Source: Bacteroidales bacterium (GTDB lineage: Bacteria; Bacteroidota; Bacteroidia; Bacteroidales; Tenuifilaceae). Taken from it: a stretch of 7,431 nt of DNA. This document shows, one piece after another, positions 1 to 7,311 of the stretch. The position numbers and the translations under genes are program-made. The stretch is from assembly GCA_008933525.1 (NCBI GenBank), contig WBUV01000151.1, positions 1 through 7,431 on the forward strand, given 5' to 3'. The notes beneath the pieces are model-generated. The model did no database searches and was not told the origin of the DNA. It saw nothing but the letters and a program-made list of their open reading frames with translations. Position 1 is the stretch's first letter. Each line of letters begins with the position of its first letter.

Positions 1-735
1 GATATTCTTTGGCTCGATGGTGGATGGGTTCGACCTGAATGGAGTCTTACCGACGAATCGCGTCCTTGGTTAGGATGTAAAGGATGGATTCAGGATATCA
101 ATATGCCAAAAATTGCCAGCATGGCAAGAAAAAATAATCCAAACTTATTGATTGTTGACAGATCGGTTCACGGAATGTATGAGAATTACAGAACACCCGA
201 GAAACAAGTACCAGACACAATCCTACCCTACCCATGGGAAACCTGCATGACAATGGGAAACTCTTGGTCGTATGTAGAAAGTGATGTTTATAAGTCTACA
301 AATACGCTTATTCATATGCTTATTGACATTGTGTCGAAAGGTGGAAATTTCTTGCTCAACGTTGGGCCATCGCCACTAGGAACGCTACCCGAGCCTGCAA
401 TAGTTAGAATGAAAGAGATTGGAAAATGGATGAAAATCAACGGAAATGCAATCTACTCAACTCGACCAGTCTATCCCTACAAACAGGATAAAATGCGATT
501 CACACAGTCAAAAAATGGCACTATTTACGCCCTTTATCTACTTGATGAGAACGAACCACTACCCAACACCATTAAACTTGAAAAAACAAACTTTAAATTA
601 AATTCCGCTGCAATTCTAGGCTCAAGTACAAAGTTAAAACTCAAACAGAGTAATTATGGTTACGAATTAACCCTCCCTCAATCCGTTATCAAAAGCAATC
701 AAATTAAACATGCCATTGTATTCGAAATAAAATAG
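1..735 (+). CDS. GH29 alpha-L-fucosidase, 3' part (N-terminus outside window)
   Basis: The reading frame is open from base 1 to a TAG at 733-735, giving 244 residues of a larger enzyme; the family is usually about 430-500 residues, so roughly the first half is missing. An internal ATG at 103 is not the true start, because family-like sequence (DILWLDGGWV) precedes it. GH29 enzymes hydrolyse terminal alpha-L-fucose with retention. The aspartate of the LWLDGGW motif (fragment residue 6) fits the catalytic nucleophile. Further family hallmarks are PYPWETCMTMGNSW (about residues 77-90) and SKGGNFLLNVGPSP followed by a WMKINGNAIYSTRP segment (about 112-150). The last 80 or so residues look like the C-terminal beta-sandwich. 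Location is probably periplasmic, but the signal peptide cannot be seen. The gene ends 6 bp before the GH3 gene, so both probably share an mRNA. Linkage specificity cannot be read from this part. Confidence 0.93.
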   Translation, partial: DILWLDGGWVRPEWSLTDESRPWLGCKGWIQDINMPKIASMARKNNPNLLIVDRSVHGMYENYRTPEKQVPDTILPYPWETCMTMGNSWSYVESDVYKSTNTLIHMLIDIVSKGGNFLLNVGPSPLGTLPEPAIVRMKEIGKWMKINGNAIYSTRPVYPYKQDKMRFTQSKNGTIYALYLLDENEPLPNTIKLEKTNFKLNSAAILGSSTKLKLKQSNYGYELTLPQSVIKSNQIKHAIVFEIK

Positions 736-741
736 TCCAGA

Positions 742-2958
742 ATGAATATCTGTTTAAAAATCATCACCTTTTTAGTTTGCGTTACATTACTTTCCAACGT
801 AAATGCGCAATCGTACCAATATCCCTTTCAAAATCCGGATTTGCCCTTGGAGGAACGATTGAACGATATCATATCCCGTTTAACATTAGATGAAAAGGTG
901 CTTTTGATGCAACACAATGCACCAGCAATTGAAATACTTGGTATTCCTGCCTATAATTGGTGGAACGAGGCACTACACGGAGTTGCCCGCACCAAGGAGT
1001 ATGTAACTGTATTCCCTCAAGCAATAGGATTGGCTGCAACATTCAACCCTGATGGATTGCAAAAAACTTTCGAAATTATCTCAACCGAAGGTAGAGCAAT
1101 TTTCAATGATGATTTTAAGAATGGAAAAACTGGAGAAAACTACAGAGGTTTAACCTACTGGACTCCCAATATCAATATTTTCCGCGATCCTCGCTGGGGT
1201 AGAGGTCAAGAAACCTATGGCGAAGACCCTTACCTTACCTCAATAATGGGTGGTGCAATGGTTCGTGGGCTTGAGGGTGATAATCCTAAATACCTAAAAG
1301 CAGTTGCTTGTGCCAAGCATTTTGCAGTCCACAGTGGTCCCGAGCATAATAGGCATTCCTTCAACGTAAACGTTTCGGCTTACGATTTATGGGACACATA
1401 TCTACCTGCGTTTAGACACCTTGTTGTTAAAGAAAAAGTGCATGGTGTTATGTGTGCATACAATAGATTTGCTGGCACTCCGTGCTGTGCAAACGATACG
1501 TTGCTAAATAATATTCTTAGAGAAAAATGGGGTTTCGATGGTTATGTTACAACTGATTGCTGGGCAATATCTGATTTCCTGAATTTCCACAACACCCATT
1601 CCTCTGAAATTGAAGCAATAAGCGACGCTCTACTCTCGGGCTCCGACTTAGAGTGCGGCTCGCTATACCATAAATTGATTGATGCCGTAAAATCGGGAAG
1701 TATTACAGAAAATCAAGTGGATGTATCTTTAAAGAGATTGCTTAAAATACAATTTCAACTTGGGATCTATGACCCACAGGAAAGGGTTCCTTTTGCTAGC
1801 ATAGACCGTTCCAAACTTGATTGTGCTGAGCACAAACAGCACGCTTACTTAATGGCTCAACAATCCATTGTTCTTCTCAAGAACTCAAATATGACACTCC
1901 CCTTGGATGAAAACAAGGTTAAACATATTGCAATTATTGGCCCTAATGCCCATAATCCTAAAACTCTACTCGCTAACTATAACGGAATACCCTCATCTAG
2001 CACAACTCCATATCAAAGTTTATTAAACAGATATGGCAATAAATTGAGAATAACGTTCTACCAGGGTGTTGGAATTGTTGACACATTAAGAAATTCTCCC
2101 TCATTTTCAGAGATATCAAAAGGTGTTAGTGATGCCGATATAATCCTATTCGTTGGAGGAATTTCGGCCGATTACGAAGGTGAGGCTGGCGACGCTGGAG
2201 CAGGTGGTTACTATGGTTTTGCAAGTGGAGATAGAACCACCATGGCTTTGCCAAAAATTCAAACTGAACTGCTAAAGGAATTGAGAAAGGTCAATCGTCC
2301 AATAGTGCTCATAAATATGTCGGGCTCTGCGATTAGTTTTGAATGGGAAAGTCAAAATGTTGATGCAATCCTTCAGGCTTGGTATGGAGGACAATCGGCT
2401 GGTGATGCAATAGTTGATGTACTATTTGGGAAGTACAATCCTGCAGGTCGAATGCCCATTACAACCTATAAAAGCGATGCGGATTTACCCGATTTTGAAG
2501 ACTATTCAATGGAAAATCGTACATATAGGTATTATAAAGGTGAGGTCAGATATCCTTTTGGTTATGGACTCAGCTATGCAGAATTTGCCTATTCAAACCT
2601 AAAGTTTACTAAAGTAATTAATACGGGTAATAATATAGAGGTTGAAGTAGAGGTTCAAAATATGGGGAAAATATCTGGCGACGAAGTTGTCCAAATCTAC
2701 ATATCACATATAAATAGTACTACACCTACACCCATATGCGCCCTCAAGGCTTTTAAAAGGGTGTCATTGGACCAAGGTGAAAAACAGAAAGTTTTATTTC
2801 TTCTTACTCCCACAGATTTAGCAAAGGTTGATTTAAACGGAAAGTCTGAGGAAAGTTCTGGAAAGATTAATATTTTTGTTGGAGGCGGTCAACCAAAATA
2901 TGCGAATGGATTAAGCGATACATTAACAGTAAGCGGAAATCCCGTCATAATAAAATAA
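742..2958 (+). CDS. Secreted GH3 beta-xylosidase/beta-glucosidase-like glycoside hydrolase
   Basis: This is a complete 738-residue family 3 glycoside hydrolase that releases terminal beta-linked sugars from oligosaccharides. Residues 1-22 form a Sec signal peptide (MNICLK, hydrophobic core, VNA|QS cleavage), which supports the ATG at 742 and export to the periplasm. The TIM-barrel domain spans about residues 30-345, with RDPRWGRGQETYGEDP (from 148), the KHF motif (K192-H193), SGPEHNRHSF, and the nucleophile D272 in VTTDCWAI. The alpha/beta-sandwich domain spans about 375-610, beginning near QSIVLLKN; E479 or E481 in YEGE is the likely acid/base. YPFGYGLSY (from 604) leads into a C-terminal Fn3-like domain (about 630-715). 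The SGPE-NRHSF signature and the overall pattern resemble the beta-xylosidase branch, but beta-glucosidase or alpha-L-arabinosidase activity is possible. The length leaves no room for the PA14 insertion seen in some Bacteroidota relatives. No Shine-Dalgarno sequence is visible in the 6-bp gap after the fucosidase. Confidence 0.95.
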   Translation: MNICLKIITFLVCVTLLSNVNAQSYQYPFQNPDLPLEERLNDIISRLTLDEKVLLMQHNAPAIEILGIPAYNWWNEALHGVARTKEYVTVFPQAIGLAATFNPDGLQKTFEIISTEGRAIFNDDFKNGKTGENYRGLTYWTPNINIFRDPRWGRGQETYGEDPYLTSIMGGAMVRGLEGDNPKYLKAVACAKHFAVHSGPEHNRHSFNVNVSAYDLWDTYLPAFRHLVVKEKVHGVMCAYNRFAGTPCCANDTLLNNILREKWGFDGYVTTDCWAISDFLNFHNTHSSEIEAISDALLSGSDLECGSLYHKLIDAVKSGSITENQVDVSLKRLLKIQFQLGIYDPQERVPFASIDRSKLDCAEHKQHAYLMAQQSIVLLKNSNMTLPLDENKVKHIAIIGPNAHNPKTLLANYNGIPSSSTTPYQSLLNRYGNKLRITFYQGVGIVDTLRNSPSFSEISKGVSDADIILFVGGISADYEGEAGDAGAGGYYGFASGDRTTMALPKIQTELLKELRKVNRPIVLINMSGSAISFEWESQNVDAILQAWYGGQSAGDAIVDVLFGKYNPAGRMPITTYKSDADLPDFEDYSMENRTYRYYKGEVRYPFGYGLSYAEFAYSNLKFTKVINTGNNIEVEVEVQNMGKISGDEVVQIYISHINSTTPTPICALKAFKRVSLDQGEKQKVLFLLTPTDLAKVDLNGKSEESSGKINIFVGGGQPKYANGLSDTLTVSGNPVIIK

Positions 2959-2981
2959 GAATAATCAATTTAAAAATATGA

Positions 2982-3041
2982 AATGTCCATGTAAGGAATT
3001 ACACCAAATGTAATGATTAATGTATGGACATTCCATGTGAG
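2982..3041. repeat. Nested inverted repeat plus direct repeat in the GH3-SDR intergenic region
   Basis: AATGTCCAT (2982-2990) is the exact reverse complement of ATGGACATT (3024-3032). Between them a second pair, ATTAC (2998-3002) and GTAAT (3010-3014), encloses a 7-nt loop, so the RNA could form a stem with an internal loop and an inner hairpin. A direct repeat TCCATGTRAG occurs at 2986-2995 and 3032-3041 (9 of 10 identical). The 3' arm could instead form a small hairpin with 3032-3036 (ATGGA-CAT-TCCAT). No T-run follows, so this is not a standard intrinsic terminator. An operator, a 3'-end or 5'-leader RNA structure, or a small degenerate repeat are all possible; the function is unknown. Confidence 0.5.
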
Positions 3042-3106
3042 CAAACACAAACTGAGAAACAAAAATTTGCGTAATTACAAATCTGTTACTTAATAATTTT
3101 AAACAC

Positions 3107-3814
3107 ATGAATATAGTTATTACAGGCGCATCTAGAGGAATTGGGTTTGAAGTAGCACGCCTATTTGCAGCCCGCGAAAACAACAATATTGTTGCCATTG
3201 CTCGTAGCGAGCAAAAACTAAAAGATTTAAAAAATGCTTGTATTAAAGAAAATATACAGGCGCACCTCTACCCTATTGTATTTGACTTGGAGCAAATAGA
3301 CCAAATAGGTAAAACTTTAATTCCTCAAATAAAACAGCATATTGGTATGGTGGATATTCTTATCAACAACGCTGGTTTCCTAATCAATAAACCATTTGAG
3401 CAACTTACCTCCGATGACATTGATAGAATGACAAAAGTAAACTACATATCTGCCGTAAATCTCACAAAAGAATTAATGCATTCAATGAGTCAGGGCGGAC
3501 ATATTGTTAATATAAGCAGTATGGGAGGCTTTCAGGGAAGCCAAAAATTTAGTGGATTATCGGTTTATGCATCAAGTAAAGCAGCTCTTGCCTCAATAAC
3601 AGAATGCCTTGCAGAAGAATACAAGCAGAAGGGTATTAGTATTAATTGCCTTGCTCTCGGTGCAACCGATACAGAAATGCTCCGACAGGCTTTCCCGGGC
3701 TATAAGGCTCCAATAAATGCAGTAGAAATGGCCGAATTTATTGTCGATTTTGCAATTAATGGAAAGAAGTACTTTAACGGGAAAATACTACCCGTAACAA
3801 CTTCAAATCCTTAG
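3107..3814 (+). CDS. Short-chain dehydrogenase/reductase (SDR family), substrate unknown
   Basis: This 235-residue protein is a typical-length classical SDR, a cytoplasmic NAD(P)(H)-dependent oxidoreductase with a Rossmann fold. The cofactor loop TGASRGIG is at residues 6-13, directly after the first beta-strand, which supports the ATG at 3107. NNAG is at 87-90, and the catalytic set is N112, S137 or S138, Y154 and K158 (YASSK). The arginine in the TGASRGIG loop suggests, without proving, a preference for NADP(H). The C-terminal part after LALGATDTEM carries the short substrate lid and gives no specificity. The neighbours are a secreted glycosidase 148 bp upstream on the same strand and a convergent kinase operon downstream, so context does not identify a substrate. 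It resembles 3-oxoacyl-ACP reductases in fold, but there is no fatty-acid gene context to justify calling it FabG. No Shine-Dalgarno sequence and no convincing promoter was found upstream. Confidence 0.92.
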   Translation: MNIVITGASRGIGFEVARLFAARENNNIVAIARSEQKLKDLKNACIKENIQAHLYPIVFDLEQIDQIGKTLIPQIKQHIGMVDILINNAGFLINKPFEQLTSDDIDRMTKVNYISAVNLTKELMHSMSQGGHIVNISSMGGFQGSQKFSGLSVYASSKAALASITECLAEEYKQKGISINCLALGATDTEMLRQAFPGYKAPINAVEMAEFIVDFAINGKKYFNGKILPVTTSNP

Positions 3815-3840
3815 AATTCTGATTCCTTATGTTCTATACT

Positions 3841-3876
<36 letters not shown>

Positions 3877-3885
3877 ATGTGATGA

Positions 3886-4962
3886 TTATCTGTATTCCCT
3901 AGGCATTACTTCGCCTTTAAGAACCATAAGACCATTCATTGCTAAAGCTTGCATCTCATCCTCACCAGGATAAACTGCTACTGGAGCAATAAAGCCTACC
4001 ATCTCCTTTACATATTCCACTAAATCGCCGTTGTGAGCAATACCTCCAGTAAGAATGATAACATCAACTTTACCTTTCAAGGTTCCTGCCATTGCTGCAA
4101 TTGCCTTACCAATGTTGTAAGACATTGCATCCTGTAGCAACTTTGCTTTAGCATCGCCACTACGAGCCTTTAACTCAATTTCGTAAGCATCGTTGGTTCC
4201 TGCGTGAGCCACTAAACCACCTTTACCGGTTAGCATCTTCTTCACCTCGTCGTAAGTTACCTCACCGCTGAAGCAAAGTTTTGCTAACTGACCAGCAGGA
4301 ATTGTTCCTGCACGCTCTGGTGAAAATGGACCATCGCCATCAAGCGCATTGTTAACATCAACAACACGTCCCTGACGGTGAGCACCAACAGAAATACCGC
4401 CGCCCAAGTGAGCTACGATGATATTCATCTCCTCGTACTTTCTATCGAGCGATTTTGCGTGTAAACGCGCAATGGCTTTCTGGTTAAGTGCATGGAAAAT
4501 TGACACACGCTTGAACTTTGGATGACCGGCAATACGAGCCACCTCATCCATTTCGTCAACCACAACAGGGTCGGCAATGTAAGCCTTAGCCGATGGTAAC
4601 GATTGTGCAATATCATCGGCAATTAATGCGCCCAAGTTGCTGGCATGCTCGCCCATAATGCTATTCCTAAGATCGTTTTTCATCTGCTCGTTCACTTCGT
4701 AAACGCCAGACTCAATTGGCTTAAGCAAACCACCACGGCCAACAATGGCAGAAATCTTGTTTACATCGATTCCAGCCTCTTTTAACTCTCTTAGGATAAT
4801 CTCCTTACGAAAGCCAAACTGATCGGTAATAGTTTTAAATTGGGCTATTTCCTCGGCAGTATGCTTAATGTTCTTAAGAAATACAGATTTGTTGTTTCGG
4901 TAAACAGCAATTTTGGTTGATGTAGAACCAGGGTTAATTGCCAGTACTTTGAACTCTTCCAT
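3886..4962 (-). CDS. buk: Butyrate kinase
   Basis: This 358-residue cytoplasmic ASKHA-fold kinase is close to the usual length of about 355. Butyrate kinase converts butyryl-phosphate and ADP to butyrate and ATP, the last step of the Ptb-Buk butyrate route; relatives also accept isobutyryl-, isovaleryl- and other branched acyl-phosphates. Family signatures are in order: NPGSTSTK (10-17, phosphate loop), GRGG (75-78), DPVVVDEM (131-138), FHALNQKAIAR (about 156-166), HLGGGISVGAH (185-195), DGDGPFSPERAG (208-219), TGGIAHN (305-311) and PGEDEMQAL (332-340). The ATG at 4962 places the phosphate loop at the normal distance from the N-terminus. It is the last gene of the ackA-ptb-buk unit, 23 bp after the ptb stop, with only a weak purine stretch (AGAGA) before the start. 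The bidirectional terminator lies directly downstream. Sequence cannot separate straight-chain from branched-chain preference. Confidence 0.95.
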   Translation of the reverse strand: MEEFKVLAINPGSTSTKIAVYRNNKSVFLKNIKHTAEEIAQFKTITDQFGFRKEIILRELKEAGIDVNKISAIVGRGGLLKPIESGVYEVNEQMKNDLRNSIMGEHASNLGALIADDIAQSLPSAKAYIADPVVVDEMDEVARIAGHPKFKRVSIFHALNQKAIARLHAKSLDRKYEEMNIIVAHLGGGISVGAHRQGRVVDVNNALDGDGPFSPERAGTIPAGQLAKLCFSGEVTYDEVKKMLTGKGGLVAHAGTNDAYEIELKARSGDAKAKLLQDAMSYNIGKAIAAMAGTLKGKVDVIILTGGIAHNGDLVEYVKEMVGFIAPVAVYPGEDEMQALAMNGLMVLKGEVMPREYR

Positions 4963-4985
4963 TCTCTATTTTATGTGGTTTTAAA

Positions 4986-5891
4986 TTATTTTGCAGCGTT
5001 AGCAGCTAATGCAATTGAGTACATCTTTGATTTAACACTGTCGCCACGCGATGTTAGTACGCAAGGTACTTTTGCGCCCATAACCATTGCACCAAGTTCT
5101 CCGTTAGCAAGTTTTGTACAAGCCTTAAAGAATACGTTGCCCGATTCAATATTTGGGAAAAGGATACAATCGGCATCGCCAGCAACACCACCACCAACTT
5201 TCTTAATCTCAGCAGATTCTTTGTCAATAGCAACATCCAAAGCCAAAGGACCATCAACAACAGCACCTTTGATTTGACCACGATCGGCCATTTTTGAAAT
5301 AATTGCAGCATCAACACAAGCTTGCATACCTGCCGACATTTGCTCAGTTGCAGCATTCAAAGCAACCTTTGGTTTTTCAATACCCAAAGAGTGTGCAGTT
5401 TGAATTAGGTAGTTAGTAATTGCAATTTTTTGATTCAAGTCTGGAGCAGGAATAATAGCAACATCACCAACAACTAATAGTTTATGGTAAGTTGGAACCT
5501 GAACAACAGTAACGTGAGTTAAAACAGCTTTTGGAGGAAGTAATCCTTTTTCCTTATCCAAAATAGCACGCATATACTTATCGGTACTAACAAGACCCTT
5601 CATAAGAACATCGCCTTCGCCATTGTTGATAAGTTCAACCGCTTTGCGGGCAGCTTTCATCTCATCGGCTTCTTGAACAATTTTAAATTTGCTAGGATCG
5701 ATATTGTGCTCAGCACAAACTTTCTTCATTGTTGCCTCATCACAAACCAAAGTAGCTTCAACAATACCCATATCTACAGCCATACTAACTGCCTCTATGG
5801 TGTGAGCGTCGTTTGCAAAAGCAGCAACCAAGCGTTTGCGTGGTTTGCTACGAAGAATATCGAAAAGTTGATCTAATTTTTCTACTTTCAT
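4986..5891 (-). CDS. ptb: Phosphate butyryltransferase (PTA/PTB family)
   Basis: This 301-residue cytoplasmic enzyme has the normal size for phosphotransbutyrylase, without the extra N-terminal domains of long Pta proteins. It exchanges CoA of an acyl-CoA for phosphate, making the acyl-phosphate used by the kinases encoded beside it. PTA/PTB family segments visible are GDVLMKGLVSTDKYMRAIL (93-111), LTHVTVVQVPTYHKLLVVGD (124-143), IPAPDLNQKIAI (147-158), VALNAATEQ (176-184), DGPLALDVAIDKESA (213-227), DADCILFPNIESGNVFFK (239-256) and LTSRGDSVKSKMYSIALA (279-296). The neighbouring buk supports Ptb over Pta. Because ackA precedes it in the same apparent operon, it may also act on acetyl-CoA; this is inference. 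It lies 43 bp after the ackA stop, and no TAnnTTTG-type promoter is evident in that gap. Confidence 0.94.
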   Translation of the reverse strand: MKVEKLDQLFDILRSKPRKRLVAAFANDAHTIEAVSMAVDMGIVEATLVCDEATMKKVCAEHNIDPSKFKIVQEADEMKAARKAVELINNGEGDVLMKGLVSTDKYMRAILDKEKGLLPPKAVLTHVTVVQVPTYHKLLVVGDVAIIPAPDLNQKIAITNYLIQTAHSLGIEKPKVALNAATEQMSAGMQACVDAAIISKMADRGQIKGAVVDGPLALDVAIDKESAEIKKVGGGVAGDADCILFPNIESGNVFFKACTKLANGELGAMVMGAKVPCVLTSRGDSVKSKMYSIALAANAAK

Positions 5892-5934
5892 GGTATTGGT
5901 CTACTAATTATTTATCAATAAAATATGGAATCAA

Positions 5935-7143
5935 TTACTTTTTAGCTTTAACAATACTTGCAGTATCGGTAGCAATTACTAACTCCTCATTCGTAGTAAT
6001 AGCCATTACTTTAACTTTAGAATTAGGTTTGGTTAGTAACTTGTCTTTGCCACGAACACCCTTATTTGCATCAACATCAAAGTCGATACCCATAAAATCA
6101 AGAGCACATGATACTTTTTCGCGTAAAATGCTATCATTCTCGCCAATACCGCCAGTGAAAATTACGATATCAACACCATCCATTGCAGCAGCATAGGAGC
6201 CAACATATTTTTTAACGCGATAGTAATACATATCCAAAGCAAGTTGAGCACGCTCGTTACCTTCTGCAGCTGCATTCTCTAGGTCGCGCATATCCGATGA
6301 TAAACCAGAAATACCGCAAACACCGCTCTTCTTGTTAATTACATCATTAACCTGCTTAATGCTAAGGTTTTCCTTCTCAGCAATGTAAAGTAGAATACCA
6401 GCATCGAGGTCACCGCTACGAGTACCCATAATCAACCCTTCAACAGGAGTGAAACCCATAGAGGTATCAACTGATTTTCCGTTCTGAATAGCAGCAATTG
6501 ATGCACCGTTGCCAAGGTGGCAGGTAATAATTTTTTGAGTGTTGAAATCAACACCAAGAATTTTACATGCTTTTTGAGCAACAAACTTATGACTTGTACC
6601 ATGGAAACCATATCTGCGGATTTTGTAGTTCTCGTAGTACTCATATGGCAAAGCGTATAAATAAGCGTGCTTTGGCATTGATTGGTGGAAAGATGTATCG
6701 AATACAGCAACCTGAGGAACACCTGGAAGTAATTTTTCCATAGATGTAATACCCTTTAAGTTTGCAGGGTTGTGAAGTGGAGCAAGCTCAATACATTTCT
6801 CAATTTCGCTCTTTACGTGATCAGTCACCAAACTGCTAGTAGTAAAGAATTCACCTCCATGAGCAACACGATGACCTACTGCCTTAATTTCATTTAAACT
6901 AGATATTACACCGTGGTTTTTATCAACAACTGCCTCCAGAATTAGATTAATACCAACAGTGTGATCAGGAATATTGGTAACAGTCTCGTACCTATCCTTA
7001 CCTTCTGGTTTATGGGTTAGAATTGCATCGGTAAAACCGACACGTTCAACAAGCCCTTTTGCTAATAGTTGGCTTTCGTCGGCCATGTTAATTAGCTGGT
7101 ACTTTATTGATGAGCTTCCGCAGTTTAAAACAAGTACAATCAT
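5935..7143 (-). CDS. ackA: Acetate kinase
   Basis: This 402-residue cytoplasmic kinase matches the usual AckA length of about 400. It interconverts acetyl-phosphate plus ADP and acetate plus ATP, giving substrate-level phosphorylation during fermentation or allowing acetate activation. The expected active-site set is present: N7 in LNCGSSSIK, R92 in GHRVAHGG, D149 in FDTSFHQSMP, H181 in RYGFHGTSH, R242 in GTRSGDLDAG, the HLGNGAS loop (209-215), FTGGIGEN, and the C-terminal TNEE segment (384-387). These positions follow known acetate kinases almost residue for residue, so the enzyme should be active. The ATG at 7143 puts N7 at its normal place. It is the first gene of a minus-strand unit with ptb and buk. 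The leader is AT-rich without a Shine-Dalgarno sequence, and candidate promoters lie 50-170 bp upstream. AckA and Buk are distant relatives of the same superfamily. Confidence 0.97.
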   Translation of the reverse strand: MIVLVLNCGSSSIKYQLINMADESQLLAKGLVERVGFTDAILTHKPEGKDRYETVTNIPDHTVGINLILEAVVDKNHGVISSLNEIKAVGHRVAHGGEFFTTSSLVTDHVKSEIEKCIELAPLHNPANLKGITSMEKLLPGVPQVAVFDTSFHQSMPKHAYLYALPYEYYENYKIRRYGFHGTSHKFVAQKACKILGVDFNTQKIITCHLGNGASIAAIQNGKSVDTSMGFTPVEGLIMGTRSGDLDAGILLYIAEKENLSIKQVNDVINKKSGVCGISGLSSDMRDLENAAAEGNERAQLALDMYYYRVKKYVGSYAAAMDGVDIVIFTGGIGENDSILREKVSCALDFMGIDFDVDANKGVRGKDKLLTKPNSKVKVMAITTNEELVIATDTASIVKAKK

Positions 7144-7194
7144 TTGATTAGTATTTTGATTATCAGATAATTAAATTAGTTTTATGAAACAATG

Positions 7195-7226
7195 CAAAAT
7201 TAGCATAAAAAGCTGTGTATTACAAA
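7195..7226 (-). promoter_or_regulatory. Candidate ackA promoter P1 (TTTG-N20-TAATTTTG)
   Basis: Read on the minus strand, TTTG at 7226-7223 is followed after 20 nt by TAATTTTG at 7202-7195. This is a full match to the Bacteroidota primary sigma-factor pattern of -33 TTTG and -7 TAnnTTTG at normal spacing. It would start transcription near 7190, giving ackA a leader of roughly 45 nt. The match is by eye only; the surrounding DNA is AT-rich, which raises the chance of accidental matches. Confidence 0.55.
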
Positions 7227-7254
7227 GCTAAAGAATGCTTATAGAACATATAAA
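7223..7254 (-). promoter_or_regulatory. Candidate ackA promoter P2, overlapping P1
   Basis: On the minus strand TAGCTTTG (7230-7223) is a complete -7 match, with TTTA (7254-7251) 20 nt upstream as an imperfect -33. Its TTTG is the same four bases that serve as the -33 of P1, so the two promoters could not be occupied at once. Confidence 0.35.
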
Positions 7255-7280
7255 TAGTTGATTTTTAATGTAACTTTTTA

Positions 7281-7311
7281 CAAAGATATTCTCAACTTGC
7301 AGATTATCAAT
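7281..7311 (-). promoter_or_regulatory. Candidate distal ackA promoter P3
   Basis: On the minus strand TATCTTTG (7288-7281) matches the -7 pattern, with ATTG (7311-7308) 19 nt upstream as a 3-of-4 match to -33. It would give a leader of about 130 nt. It is weaker than P1 and may be chance in AT-rich DNA. Confidence 0.25.

Noticed and set aside
742..807. GH3 protein as a lipoprotein through C13 of the leader
   Set aside because: The residue before the cysteine is valine rather than the small residue of a lipobox, and a normal signal-peptidase I site (VNA|QS) follows at residue 22.
3071..3078. Perfect 8-bp palindrome GTAATTAC upstream of the SDR gene
   Set aside because: It is short, AT-rich and isolated, so chance explains it; the partial match to AATTACA at 2997-3003 is too short to build on.
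3062..3101. Possible promoter for the SDR gene (AAAATTTG or TAATTTTA near 3062-3101)
   Set aside because: Neither element is a full TAnnTTTG. The one TTTG is 24 nt from the second element, and that element ends only a few bases before the start codon.
2965..3198. Minus-strand open frame of 77 codons across the GH3-SDR gap
   Set aside because: It runs antisense into the SDR cofactor-binding region and across the inverted repeat, with no recognisable protein features.
4975..5277. Plus-strand open frame of 100 codons opposite ptb
   Set aside because: It is antisense to a clearly conserved ptb gene, resembles no family I recognise, and is explained as a shadow of the real codons.
5813..6196. 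Plus-strand open frame of 127 codons spanning the ptb start and the ackA end
   Set aside because: It overlaps two well-supported minus-strand genes and their gap, has low-complexity hydrophobic and serine-rich content typical of antisense frames, and no start signals support it.
7159..7171. Palindrome ATTATC-A-GATAAT in the ackA leader
   Set aside because: Its 1-nt centre cannot form an RNA hairpin, and a short AT-rich palindrome is expected by chance in this sequence; there is no second copy to suggest an operator.
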